A DNA stretch of 64,000 bases, taken from positions 15,989,900 to 16,053,899 of the forward strand of contig NC_053138.1 in assembly GCF_016808335.1 (NCBI RefSeq), written 5' to 3'. The number at the start of each line of letters is the position of its first letter. The stretch's first letter is position 1. The stretch comes from Panicum virgatum. Its lineage: Eukaryota; Streptophyta; Magnoliopsida; Poales; Poaceae. Position numbers and translations under genes: made by a program. Shown here piece by piece: positions 23,071 through 34,068 of the stretch. The notes under the pieces were generated by a model. The model was not told the DNA's origin and did not search any database. It was given only the letters and a program-made list of their open reading frames with translations.

Positions 23071-24443
23071 CTATTTTTTTTTCTCCTTTGCCTCATTAGG
23101 AAGGGTCTCCAGTTTGCCTTTCTTGTAAGGAGCTGTATCCACTTCATCCAGATTTCTGAACCCAAGCTCTGACATGTCTTGCTTCGCCATCAAGTTTCTG
23201 AGGAAGACAAAATTTGAGATTTAGCACCACACATGGAAAACAATGATTTGAAATCTTAATGGAAAGTGCAGAAGCAAACAGAAAAAGAAGATGCAAAAAG
23301 TATATCTTGTTATGGACCAGCAAACATTTTAATGCTAAGTGAACCATGTTATGATGAGCTCACGTACTGAATTTCAGAGATCAAAGTTGGTAAGAGCTCA
23401 CGCCAGGGCTAGTAAGAATTCCCAAGATAGAACAGCGAAATACTATCTCAAAACAATCAGTGCAGCACCAAAACGTGCCCTAAAAGTAGTAGCTGCATGC
23501 CCACTTGTGGTTTGGCATACTGATCGCTTCACTTGATTACCAAACACCGACTCTGTAAGGCACACTGCACATGTTGACATGGGTTATTGTAGCCATAGCA
23601 GTTACTTCCCTCAACAACTGAAAACGGATCAGGACATGATGTAGCTTGCAGATCAGCACATGTGCCCAAAAAAGAACATATTTATCAATCACACTAAATA
23701 TTTTTTGTCAAAATAGAGAATAAAAATATTGAAAGCATTTATGAGTGTAGGACAGAGAATTAATTCCAAGCAATAGGGCAACTATCCAGAAACTCCAATC
23801 CATAATATGTTTGCACAGTTTCCTTGATCATTAATTTTATAGTATGTAGTGTGCTAACCACAAAAACTTAATTGTCGCTAGGTTTAGGAAATTATTGATA
23901 TGCCAAAAGCGAAGTTGTGTATCTATATCATGATAACTTTTACAACTCTAAAATTAGTATGTAGATAATAAGAACTAAGCATACTAACCTCTCCATTCGA
24001 CATTCCAGATACTTCTTTGAGAACTGCCGACATTTTTCAGACTGGGATCCTGAAGATTTCAGGCAAGCAAGATAGTCTTTCTTCTCCTGTTTGAACAGTC
24101 ATCATTCATATAACAAGTATAGAATCACAATGGTAATTGATAAAGAAAGTCTGCAGCCTTACCAAGTCGCACTCATGTAAGTGATCCAATGGGAATACAC
24201 CTTTTTCAGGAGGTACAGGCCTCACCCCCCTATTTCCACCAAAAGCGCCACCTGTGGCAATTCACATTGTTATTCAGATCTTCATATTAATACTGCAATT
24301 TGGAATGACAACATATACATGAGGAGATGTCACTGTAAAAACTTGTAACAGATGCCTAATGCAAACAAAAACAATGAATAATAGATGGGAAGCAATGTTA
24401 AGAGGTCAACCCTGGACCAGTACACCTCCTTACCGGCACTCAT
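23071..24443 (-). CDS. COX19: COX19, mitochondrial twin CX9C assembly factor
   Basis: Four coding exons: 24443-24434 (only 10 bases), 24251-24163, 24086-23989 and 23197-23071. They give a 107-aa protein, with every junction GT-AG and in phase. It begins MSAGGAFGGNRGVRPVPPEK, the plant COX19 N-terminus. It has the twin CX9C pattern Cys31/Cys41 and Cys52/Cys62, then NLMAKQDMSELGF and a lysine-rich end. COX19 is a small intermembrane-space protein, folded by the Mia40 relay, that helps deliver copper to cytochrome c oxidase (family knowledge). The start is fixed by the conserved N-terminal sequence spanning the tiny first exon. The leader probably extends toward 25100, so the gene likely shares a divergent promoter with the L1-domain gene. 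Confidence 0.93.
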
Positions 24444-25628
24444 TTGCCAAAAAAATAATGTTTCGATCAGGAACAATCAAGAACAAAGGCTTCCAAGAAT
24501 AAAGTCGGATCTCTAGCAATTGCGTCCAATGCCTCAACACTGCAACAACACAATAGACACTATAGCTGGTAAGTGTGGTATTATTAACTGAAACTTCAAT
24601 TCTGTATAATTGAATGCCATGTTTATCCATTTGAAACAAACTGTCGGATGATATGACAAGTGGACAACCTTGCAGTACACAACCAAAATATTGACAAGTA
24701 TGACAACAATAGAATACCCAATACATGCATTTTTTGCTAAGTATTCTCTAAGTTGCAACAACAAATAGCTACCACCGGATGCATGAGGCTATGAAGATGC
24801 TAGATGCATCCATGGACAACTGAAACCATCCATGGACAGAGGACCAAACTTCAAAGGAGTAGTAGCCAGATATCAGAACATACTGATGTATCCAGAAGAC
24901 TAGCAATACTGTACGATATGCATGCATTACGAATCGAAGGCAAGCCAACGGTCACCCATATAGCAGATTGAAAACCAGGCATACCGGTTCAATCCAATTA
25001 GTTCGAAGCTTCATATGATACTGGTCTTGCATTCACAAATCAACAGAGTGAAAATATTTACATTTCGAATCGATCCAAAGTGGATGGATGTCTAATCTGC
25101 GACGGGTGATAACCTGAGAGTAGAACAACACCTCACGGCAGCGCCTGGGGCCTGTGAGAATGCGCGGCGGCGCGGCAGTGAGAGACTCGGCGTCTCGGCC
25201 CGTAGGGAGGGGACGCCGCTACTCGGCCCAGCTGCGCGCAACTACCGCCCCCGTCACGCCCACGCGTGGCTGATGCGCGACCCCAGAGCCGCCCGCCCCC
25301 GCATCGACGCCGTCGGCCGTCGCTGCTCGGTGCTGCTGCCACCGTAGGCGGCTGCCGCGTTCCGTCGAGGTGAGGTGGCCTGGCCTGGGCTGGGCTGGGC
25401 TGGCGTCTGAGCCTTCGGAGTTTGTGGGCTCTTGTGGACTTGGCTGCTACTGCATCACTGAGCTCGGCCCAAATACAGCTTCTGACATTTTCGAATATGT
25501 GTCCCTTGGACCCACTTGCCATAGGGAGCAGTTCAGGCAAATGATTTGAAGTCGTATAAAATGTGCTCTTCCTCCTCCCATCGCGCATCAAACCCTAAAC
25601 CCCTTCGCTCTCTTGTCGCGCCGCCGCC
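24444..25628. other. Divergent promoter region COX19 / L1-domain gene
   Basis: 24444-25130 is AT-rich and probably contains COX19 leader exon and intron sequence on the minus strand (a CTCTCAG|GTTATC acceptor-like site near 25113). 25130-25400 is GC-rich and likely the core promoter. No tandem gene is seen between the two divergent starts. Confidence 0.45.
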
Positions 25629-26894
25629 ATGTCGCCGCAGCCGCCACACCCGGTGTCCCGTGAGACGGTGGCCGGCGCCGTCGCCTCCCTGACCAAGTGG
25701 ATGAAGAAGCGCGCCGCGGAGGCGCCCCCCAACCTCCTCGCCGACGAGCGCGACGATCTCGTGGTCCTCCAGCTCTCGCTCCGCCGCATCCCCGCCTCGC
25801 CCACCACCAAACCTCGCCTGCTCCCGCTCCCACACCCCGTCGTCGGGCACGACGGCGCCTCCGTCTGCGTCATCTCCGACGACCGCCCCAACTCGCGGTC
25901 CCCGCCCGCCTCCGTCCTCCTCGATGCGTCCAAGTCGCTCCACGGCCTCCCCGTCTCCGAGGTCATCCCGCTCTCCACGCTCCGCACGGACTACCGCCCG
26001 TACGAGTCTCGCCGCCGCCTCGCCGCCTCCCACGACCTCTTCATCGCCGACCGCGCCATCCTCCCGCTGCTGCCGCGCGTCCTCGGGAAGGCGTTCTACT
26101 CCACCAAGAAGGCTCCGATTGGAGTCGATTTCACCCGCGTCGGGTGGCCGGAGCAGGTCCGCAAGGTGCTGGGCTCCACTTTTCTCTACCTGCGGTCGGG
26201 GACCTGCTCGGGGATCAAAGTTGGGAGGCTGGACATGGAGGAAGAGGAGATCGTGGAGAATGTGATGGCTGCGGTGGAGGCGGCTGCGGAAAAGGTGCCA
26301 AAGAAGTGGGCCAATGTTAGGGCGCTGCATCTGAAGGCTGTGGATTCAGTTGCCCTGCCAATTTACCAGGTTGTGCCAGAGTTGGGTATGAAGATTGAGG
26401 TGCCTGAGGAAGTTGAATCTGGGGAGGTCATTGATGCTGCGGAATTGGAGACTAGGGGGAAGAAGACTGACAAGAAGAAGAAGGCATTGATGAACGCTGA
26501 TGCCAATGATGATAAGGGAGTTGCCAATGAGAGTGGCAAGAGGAAGAGGAATAAGAAGGAGCAGATTAAGGATGTTGAAATGCAGGAAGAAGTTCAGGCG
26601 GAGACAGAGAAAAAGAAGCGAAGGAAGAGTATTGTGGTTTCTGTTGATGAGGGCCAGAAGGTTGGCAAGAAGGGTAAAGATAAGGGCAAGCGCGATTTGG
26701 AAAATGAGGTGGAAGAACCCAGTATGGACAATAAGAACAAGAGTAAGAAGGGGAAGATTGAAGAGGGGAAGAAAAAGAAGAACATGAAGGGTGATGGTGA
26801 AGTCTCAGCAGATAAAAGCCACGAAGATAAGAAGAGCAAGGGGGAGAAATCTGATGGCAAGATCAAGAAGACAAGGAGCAAGGTAAGAGTATAA
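25629..26894 (+). CDS. Ribosomal L1 domain-containing ribosome-biogenesis protein
   Basis: A single-exon 421-aa protein. Residues about 15-255 form a ribosomal L1-like domain (VSRETVAGAVASLTKWMKKR at the start; HDLFIADRAILPLLPRVLGK; KKAPIGVDF; KVPKKWANVRALHLKAVDS). Residues 270-421 are a highly charged Lys/Glu tail with KKKK, KRKRNKK and KKTRSK blocks suited to nucleolar targeting and RNA binding. The architecture matches human RSL1D1 and yeast Utp30/Cic1, factors in pre-ribosome maturation (family knowledge). The 5' part is GC-rich and the tail AT-richer, a normal grass gradient. The start is the first ATG after GCCGCCGCC. The exact plant orthologue name is not known to me. Confidence 0.9.
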   Translation: MSPQPPHPVSRETVAGAVASLTKWMKKRAAEAPPNLLADERDDLVVLQLSLRRIPASPTTKPRLLPLPHPVVGHDGASVCVISDDRPNSRSPPASVLLDASKSLHGLPVSEVIPLSTLRTDYRPYESRRRLAASHDLFIADRAILPLLPRVLGKAFYSTKKAPIGVDFTRVGWPEQVRKVLGSTFLYLRSGTCSGIKVGRLDMEEEEIVENVMAAVEAAAEKVPKKWANVRALHLKAVDSVALPIYQVVPELGMKIEVPEEVESGEVIDAAELETRGKKTDKKKKALMNADANDDKGVANESGKRKRNKKEQIKDVEMQEEVQAETEKKKRRKSIVVSVDEGQKVGKKGKDKGKRDLENEVEEPSMDNKNKSKKGKIEEGKKKKNMKGDGEVSADKSHEDKKSKGEKSDGKIKKTRSKVRV

Positions 26895-29695
26895 GGTTAC
26901 ACTCGATATTGGTGCTGGAGATGCCCGTTCTGCATTGAGGCCAGCTGCAGATTCAAAGAATTGATGAACTGGGTTAGTTGTAATCATCTTGAAGAATCAT
27001 CTTTTGTCCAGGTTCCATGTTGTATGGGGAGCCTTGCTTAACTTGAGAAGACCGCCTATCAGTTTTACCATGGAACGCTATACATTTGGTCCAACAGGTT
27101 TCTTCTGAAGTTTCATCTTCAGGTTTTGCTAGCTTAGTAGCTGAAGCCTTTGGGTTAATAATAGTGTGGTGAAACTGTTTATTGCTAAGACTATGTACTC
27201 CATTCAAATCGTAACAATTTTGTGTCCATCTGAGAATATACTTGTGTTACCCTGGCTTCTTTGAAGTACCTCTTGCGATCACTTGTGCTGCCCTGGCTCA
27301 CTGGCTGCATTATTTGCATTATCAGACTTGCGTATTTTCTCCCACCATGTCACCATTATCTAGATTTAACACGACCATTATGTTGTTAACTGAACCAATA
27401 CAAATTGTTACTTCACAACATATGATGAATATTTTCAATTTTATTATGGGCTACATACATTGGAAATTTAGAATATGTCGTAGTTAAGATCCAGGATCTT
27501 AGACAACATCCTGGCAAGAAAATCTTCACATATAATCCATTTTAGACAAGTTACATTCGTGTTGAACATCCTGCCAAAAAAATCTTCGCACATGCTTCGA
27601 TGTATTCCCAAATCTTAGACTAGTTGCATACTGGAATGACAGTCTATGAATACTGGTACTGTACTTTTTCATGCTAAGTCTGATGAACCTTTTTAATGCG
27701 AGTTGGAATTTGTTTCTGTCCGAAGTGATAGTAAATTTCCTCGAATGGTTGTACTGGTATATCTGAAGTTCTGAACACATTTGAAATTAACGCTTCCATG
27801 AGATGCCACATGCCAGTAGCTTTACCGAGGCATCGGTGCTTCGATTTTGCTTTGGCTCCCCTGATCAAAAGTCAATGAAGTTCTGCCCTAGGATACTCTG
27901 TATCAGGAGATGTTACAATTGGATCCGCTAATCATGAGCACTGATAATCTTGCTTTCAGTTCAGCAGTCTCTGTTCCCTGCTTCAAAAGTTCAAATAATA
28001 CCATTGCCTCTTTCTTGAGACACAGAGCAACGACTTGGAAGTTGGAAGAACACTGCTTGGAAGATGAGTGGTGATGCTTTTGTGATTCATTGAACTTGCA
28101 GCTTGACTATTGTATGTTCAACTTCAAGGCTAGGGCGGAGGTGCTCCATTAGTAAAAGATCAATCTTCCCATACCAATCATCTTCCTCTCAATGAATCCA
28201 TCCTCGATTGAACTAGGGCTTTGCTTCGCTATTGCCTCTCCTGCCTTGTGTAGTTGCTCTCTGGACTGCTCTAGTTCCCCGGATCTTAGCCAAATCAAGT
28301 AAAGTTCAATGCTAAGGATTGAGGGTGACCAGTGGTCTTATGTGTGAAGACAGCCAACAAACTGGCTAATTTGAATTATAGTATCTACAAATCGCGAGCA
28401 TCGAGCTGGGCGTCCATAGCCGACCTAGCATCTGGGCGAGGAGTTCACGTCGTATGAGATGGACCGGATGGCGCTACGGTCAGTCCGAGACGCGTCAGCA
28501 GGTTCAGAATTCGGAATTTCGGGATCATCCTCTTCTCCAAGCAACCACCCAGTGGAGACCGAGCCGGGAGGCACCCGTGTCAACTGCAGTTAGCTTGCCG
28601 GCGCCAGATGCCAAGCTTCGCCGCGGATAAGAGCGGAGTCAAACCTGTTTCATCACGACGGCGCGACGTGCTCGCGTCGCGCCATCTCTGGGCTGCCACC
28701 CGTCGAATACCGCACGCGGCATGGTCGAAGAGATGGGCGCGGGCGCGGGCGCGGGTGCGGCGTGATCGGGCGCGTCGATCTCGGAGGCGACGTGCGAGCG
28801 ACCCAACCCAAGACTCCAAGAGCAGCCTGTCGACCTCCCCTCCCCAGGCGCGAGACGGCGAGAAGCCCCGCTGCTGGAGCGCCTGCGGTGGCGGTGAGGC
28901 GACGAGTGGCCGCGGGCCCCGCCCGTCGACCTCGCGCCGGCCGCGATTGGCGGGCGGCGGCCTCGCGTTCCGGAAAGGCTGGGGGCGCAGCGCAGCACGC
29001 GCCCCCCCACGCGTGGTGCGCCACGGCTGGCAGCCGCGCCGCACCACCACGCGGCGCCCATGCGCGCGCCCCCCCGTGTGGTCGCCCTCGCGCGCGCGTC
29101 ACCGGTCACACCGGATAAGCCCATTCGCCCATCCCACCCCACGGCTCCCGCTCCCGGATCGCCGCGGGCTCCTTTTGACTCGCGCGCCTCTTCTCTCTCA
29201 CTCTTCCGTTTCGAAGCCTGAGCCCTGAGTTGCCGTGCTGCCTGGAGCCTCTGACGCCACCCCAGTCCCAGATCGTCTGGGAGTCTCGTGGTAACTGCCC
29301 GGCGGCAGCGGGTTTCCGAGCAGCGTCCAGGCCTCCAGGGAGTTCCTTCCTGCTTCTCCGGGAGAGGTACAGCGGTCTTCTTTCCTGTACGTGCGATTTG
29401 GCGCGGACCGCAGTCGGTAGTACCAGTGGTATGCGCTCCAACTGTTTGTCGAAATGCCCGCGTGTGTGAACGGGAGAAGTTTCTGTCTAGGAGTTTGATG
29501 CAAGTTGCTCCTTGTTTCGATCTCGTCTGCTCACCTGGATTCTTGGATGTAAGCTGCGAGCAGGCTTTCGATTTATTTGATCCAGGAATTAAAGTCAATT
29601 GGTTGGGCTCTCGTAGCTGGAATGTGCACCTTTGACTTGTTCACAAGCTAGAGCTCTGTGAAACCTCCACCGTTAAATCCTTTCTAAGTCTGTTA

Positions 29696-29862
29696 GATGC
29701 TGGAAGAGGTAGTCGCTATGCTAGTAGTGCAGACCATTTTTGTTAGTTTAAACAGCGCTACACATTTTACATTTTTCAAGATGCTGGAAGAGGAAGTCGC
29801 TATGCTAGTAGTGCAGACCATTTTTGTTAGTTTAAACAGCGCTACACATTTTACATTTTTCA
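29696..29862. repeat. 84-bp tandem duplication
   Basis: The unit at 29696-29779 (starting GATGCTGGAAGAGG) is repeated at 29780-29862 almost without change: the first copy has GGTAGTCGC where the second has GGAAGTCGC. The near-identity means a recent event. It lies in the presumed leader intron of the hydrolase gene. Confidence 0.92.
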
Positions 29863-29954
29863 CCGTGCCATAGAGGTTTTCATATTAGTTATTGATCTAT
29901 TATAGAGGTACTGAACTCTTGACGTGTTTTTTCTTCTTCTTTTGTTAGGTAAAA

Positions 29955-29987
29955 ATGTATCATCAGGGTCGATGCATCTATCTGTGA
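29955..29987 (+). other. Upstream open reading frame before the hydrolase start
   Basis: ATG at 29955 opens a 10-codon frame (MYHQGRCIYL) ending with TGA at 29985-29987, six bases before the proposed hydrolase ATG at 29993. If the leader acceptor at about 29948 is used, this uORF is on the mature mRNA and could lower translation of the main frame. Confidence 0.45.
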
Positions 29988-29992
29988 CATAG

Positions 29993-32879
29993 ATGGAGGA
30001 CTATTTTTCACGCTTCCTGAACCTTGGTTGGCAGTTAAGACAATACTTGACAGAATTGATAGGTGCCAACTTGAGCTTGTATCTCTTAACAAAACCACCT
30101 TGGATTTGGGCATGCTGATTTCAGTGCTCATGTGGGTCTTGTTTCTTTTGCTATTTTTAAATTATAAGTTCCTAATTACAGGGTTCCTTGAGTTTATATG
30201 GAGCACAATTAGTTTGATGCTTGACTACTCCCTGCTGGATAGTAATATTAGATTTTCATTTTGAGAGATGCTGAACCTTTTCTTTTGGAGGCAATATGGT
30301 CCGACCTTCAGAGGTTTGGACTGCATAAGATGTGCTTGATTGCCACTAAAAGAAACAAATGCTTCTCTAAACTAGGAGAAACCTGAAAATTGGTGTTTTT
30401 GTTGTGTTTTTCTTTATTTTTATGTATTTTTCATTTATCTTGCCAGAAAATTTGCTTGGGTACATTGATTGGATTCCTCAACGTCTTGAAATACAATTCT
30501 CTGCTAGTCATGGAGGATCACTGCCTGGCACTACAGGATATATTCATGAAGAGGCATATGCATTATCTATTAGTAAAACTACTACAGAAGAGCAGACTGC
30601 AAATGGAATATCTGAAGGCACAATTTTCAGAAAAAAGTTTTCTGCTATTTATCAAAGGTTCAGTTTTTTTATACCTTCATCAATCAGTAAGTATGTGTTT
30701 TTGCCCTATGTCTCACATCCACTTTGCAACTATTTGTGGTGTCAGATCATATGGTAGGTCTTCCTATCTTTTGCATGGCTTCGGGGTGGTACGAAGATTG
30801 GCGTTCCATGTGCGTGATCAGTGGAGTCTGTTTTTAAGTGAAGTACATGCCAAACTAACTAGGTTAGTTAATGCCTTCTCTGTTCAGACTTCTATATTTT
30901 GCTTGGGTGTGTGCACCTTACAGTTTGAGGACTCAAAAGGCCATTGATGGTGTAACCCAGTCTTGTTTATTCTAATTAGTTCTAAAATATGTCATTTTGG
31001 TCACAGGATCTTACATCGTTTCTGGACAACACTACAGGGATCTCGTGAAGACATAGGATGGTTGCAAAGAACTCGAGCATCGCTTTGTTCAGTTGATGGC
31101 ACAGGCCGCTTCAAGGAGATATTAAATGAGATCAGGTGATTTTTTTAAACAAATCAGGATGAAGAGCTGTCAAATGTATTGAAAAAAGAAAGCCTGATTG
31201 GGCAGTACAACAAAACAACACCCCACCCCACCAACAAAAGGGTCGAACAACGACAACTACTAACAACTGAAGACAACCAAGTTGGATTGCGACCTCAACA
31301 CGTGCCACGCGACACCATGGGCACCACTGCTATACTATACACCACATCAATTTCTTCAGTTCCCAGTTATAGTGAACTCTGTACAAAAACATTACCACGT
31401 TATTTTAGCATTGCTTTCATTTTCAAATACTGTAGTGTTAAAATTATGATCATACCAATTAAGTTGAACTGAAAGTGATTAATCAGTTTCAAGAATGACC
31501 AACAATACTATATGCTTTATGTTTCAGAAATGGTCTGCACTGCCTGCCTGATACACTGGTTTACTTATTTATTCCTGGTGAGACATCTTTCACAATGTAA
31601 CAAGTTTTTGCAAATGATCCGTAAATGCCATTTCTTACAAATTGTCTCATCTGTACTCCTTTATGCAGGCCTTTTTAGCAACCACAGTCCACTTTACTTC
31701 ACCAATACGAAAAGATTCTTTTCAAAAATGGGATTGGCTTGCCATATTGCAAAAATTCATAGCGAGGTAATTGAGCTGCAGGTTTGCATGCAAGTTTTTC
31801 CTCACTAGTTTGTCTAGCATAGGTTTCGTTCTTATCTCGCATTATGTCCTAAAGCAACAGCTGCTTGTGCTAGTGTTTCTTACTATTACTCATTGTACTT
31901 ACATGTTGCTTTGTCTAGTCATCGGTGGAGAAAAATGCGTGGGAACTGAAACAGTACATTGAGGAGCTCTACTGGGGATCTGGTAAGAAAGTTTTGCTCC
32001 TTGGCCATAGCAAAGGTGGAGTTGATGCAGCTGCAGCTCTTTCCTTGTACTGGTCTGAGCTCAAGGGCAAGGTTGCCGGCCTGGCATTGGTTCAGAGCCC
32101 ATATGGTGGCTCCCCAGTCGCCTCTGATATCCTTCGAGAAGGCCAGATCGCTGATAAGGAGGCAAGGAGAATCATGGAGCTCATTGTATGCAGACTAATC
32201 AAGGTCCTCATCATGAATTGTTACTCAGTCAAATCCATTGTTCATTTTTCTTTGAGAGTAGGAGCTCTGCCAATTACTTAAGATAGGAAAAAGGAGAAAC
32301 CCGTTGTTTACAGACTGTTCATTCATGATGTCATCCACTTCAGGGTCTTAAACAAGCGAACAATTGCAGGGTGACATGAGGGCCTTGGAGGACCTCACCT
32401 ACGACAAGAGAAAAGACTTCATCTCCAAGCACAAGCTCCCTGTTGATGAGCTGCCGGTTATCTCCTTCCACACCGAAGCCAGCACCGCGCCAACAGTTCT
32501 CACAACACTGACCCGCATTGCCCAGGCCGAGCTTCTACCATGGCTCCCCTTGCCACGGTTCTTCCCATCAGCATCCGAGTTTGTCGAGTCAATGCTCGCC
32601 TCTCTAAAGGTCCCTGTGGTTGCACCTGTGTCGGCAGCGATGGCGGTCACCGCGCTCCACCTGCGGCTGCGGTATGGAGAGAGTAGTGACGGGCTGGTGA
32701 CTCGGCGTGACGCTGAGGTGCCCGGATCGGTGTTGGTGAGGCCCAAGAGGAAGCTGGACCACGCCTGGATGGTGTACTCCACGCTGAAGAAGGGCAGCAC
32801 TGAGGCTGATGCAAGTGAGATGTGCGAGGCCCTGCTGGCCATGCTCGTTGAGATTGGAAGGAACAAGAAATTTCGCTGA
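29993..32879 (+). CDS. Alpha/beta hydrolase superfamily protein with GHSKG motif
   Basis: Seven coding exons are proposed: 29993-30062, 30447-30657, 31007-31135, 31528-31577, 31669-31766, 31919-32203 and 32370-32879, giving 450 aa with consistent phases. Exons from 30447 on are well supported by the open frame and borders. The first exon is inferred from phase and a plausible N-terminus (MEDYFSRFLNLGW). LVYLFIPGLFSNHSP and KVLLLGHSKGGVDAAAALS fit a lipase-like fold, with Ser217 as nucleophile in G-H-S-K-G. HRFWTTLQGSREDIGW lies in the less conserved N-terminal part, and LDHAWMVYST near the C-terminus could supply the catalytic His. It resembles a plant-conserved, poorly characterised hydrolase family; the substrate is unknown. 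No signal peptide is obvious. Confidence 0.8.
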
Positions 32880-34068
32880 TCATTTGGTCATCTGGAGATC
32901 TGGATCGTTGGTTTGGTCATGCAAAAATGTTTGTGCCTGAAGTCTACTTTAGTGTCATGAACTGGAACTTACTAATCTGAAGTCACCGGAGAAAGAGAGA
33001 TACTACAGTGAATGATAGAATACTATAGCCTTTACAGGGAATAGTGAAAACTAGGTTGTACTTTTCCTTTGTTGGAAGAAAATACACTTGGCAACATGCC
33101 ATTTTGTTTTAACGAACAATAACTCTTTCGTGACTATTTTTTTGAAATAGAATCTTTTCATATTTGAAGTATTAAACATAGACTAATTACAGAACTTGTC
33201 CGTAAACTACAAGAGAAATTTATCGAGACGAATTAATCCATCATTAGCGTATGTTTACTGTAGTAATTTATTGTTTAATCACGAATTAATTAAGCTCAAA
33301 AGATTCGTCTCGCAATTTATTGGCAATATGTGAAAACCTAGACTGGCAATATGTAAAAATTGTTTTTTTTTCGTCTATATTTAATACATCATGCATGTGT
33401 CCAAACGTTGATGTGTAAAGTTTTTTTTACAGGAAACTAAACAACGATTCATTCAGTGTTCTATTATTATTTTTCCATCAATTTATGATGTGTTTTATAC
33501 CACTGGATTATTCCACTCCCTCTTTATAGTCAGGACACGTATAACATATTGTCGTGATGCCTTAGAGAAAGTATTATAGTGCCACTTCAGCAGGCTGAGA
33601 GATGTCCAAGTCAGCAGAAATCACAGTTGGCAGATAGAGAATAGAAGAGAGAGAAAAAAGCTACCGACTCCTGACATGCCGGCTTCAAACCGGCGAAGAG
33701 AACTGTGCCGCAGCTGCTCCCTCTGCATGCTGGCTGCTGTGTCCACAGAGAGCATTAATTGGTAACAGACTCACTGCCACCGCTGCATGCCCGCACTGCC
33801 ACCGCTGCATGCCGTGGCCTCTCCCAGCCGGCTGCCGGCTGGGTTATAAGCCCTGCTCTTAGCTGATTCCGCCTTCACGGTTGGATCACGTAAACTAGCA
33901 ACTGTTGGGTCCCGAACCAAGTATAGGGGGCCCCAGTGTCAGTGTCACTCTCTCGTCTCGTCGAGGCTTCCACAGTTCCACCCCTTAAACCCTCATCAAA
34001 ACCGCTGCGCGACGAATATTTCCATTTCTGCCCTTTCCTCGCTTCCGCCCGCCGCCGTCGACGCAGCC
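32880..34068. other. Spacer before bL21m
   Basis: Contains the hydrolase 3' UTR, a MITE-like stretch (about 33130-33445) and a promoter region with repeated CACTGCCACCGCTGCATGCC units near 33771-33813. No gene seen. Confidence 0.4.
33130..33445. mobile_element. MITE with GAGACGAAT / ATTCGTCTCG internal fold-back
   Basis: Two inverted blocks, GAGACGAATTAATCCATCATT (as 33225 onward) and its partner AGATTCGTCTCG near 33301-33314, surround a centre rich in TTTACTGTAGTAAT. The right end reads GGAAACTAAACAACG. This is the same widespread grass family as the element near 43836-44169. Terminal boundaries are approximate and no target duplication was recognised. Confidence 0.6.

Larger units (their letters stand above)
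26895..29992. other. Spacer, GC-rich promoter and leader of the hydrolase gene
   Basis: 26895-28400 is AT-rich with no gene. 28560-29230 is extremely GC-rich, with long open frames on both strands that look compositional. 29230-29950 probably holds the non-coding first exon and leader intron of the downstream hydrolase, including an 84-bp tandem duplication. TTTTGTTAG at about 29941-29948 may be the leader acceptor. Confidence 0.45.

Noticed and set aside
28580..29598. Several long frames on both strands (up to 319 codons)
   Set aside because: Extreme GC content removes stop codons in all frames; peptides are Arg/Pro/Ala-rich and unrecognisable. More likely promoter and leader of the hydrolase.
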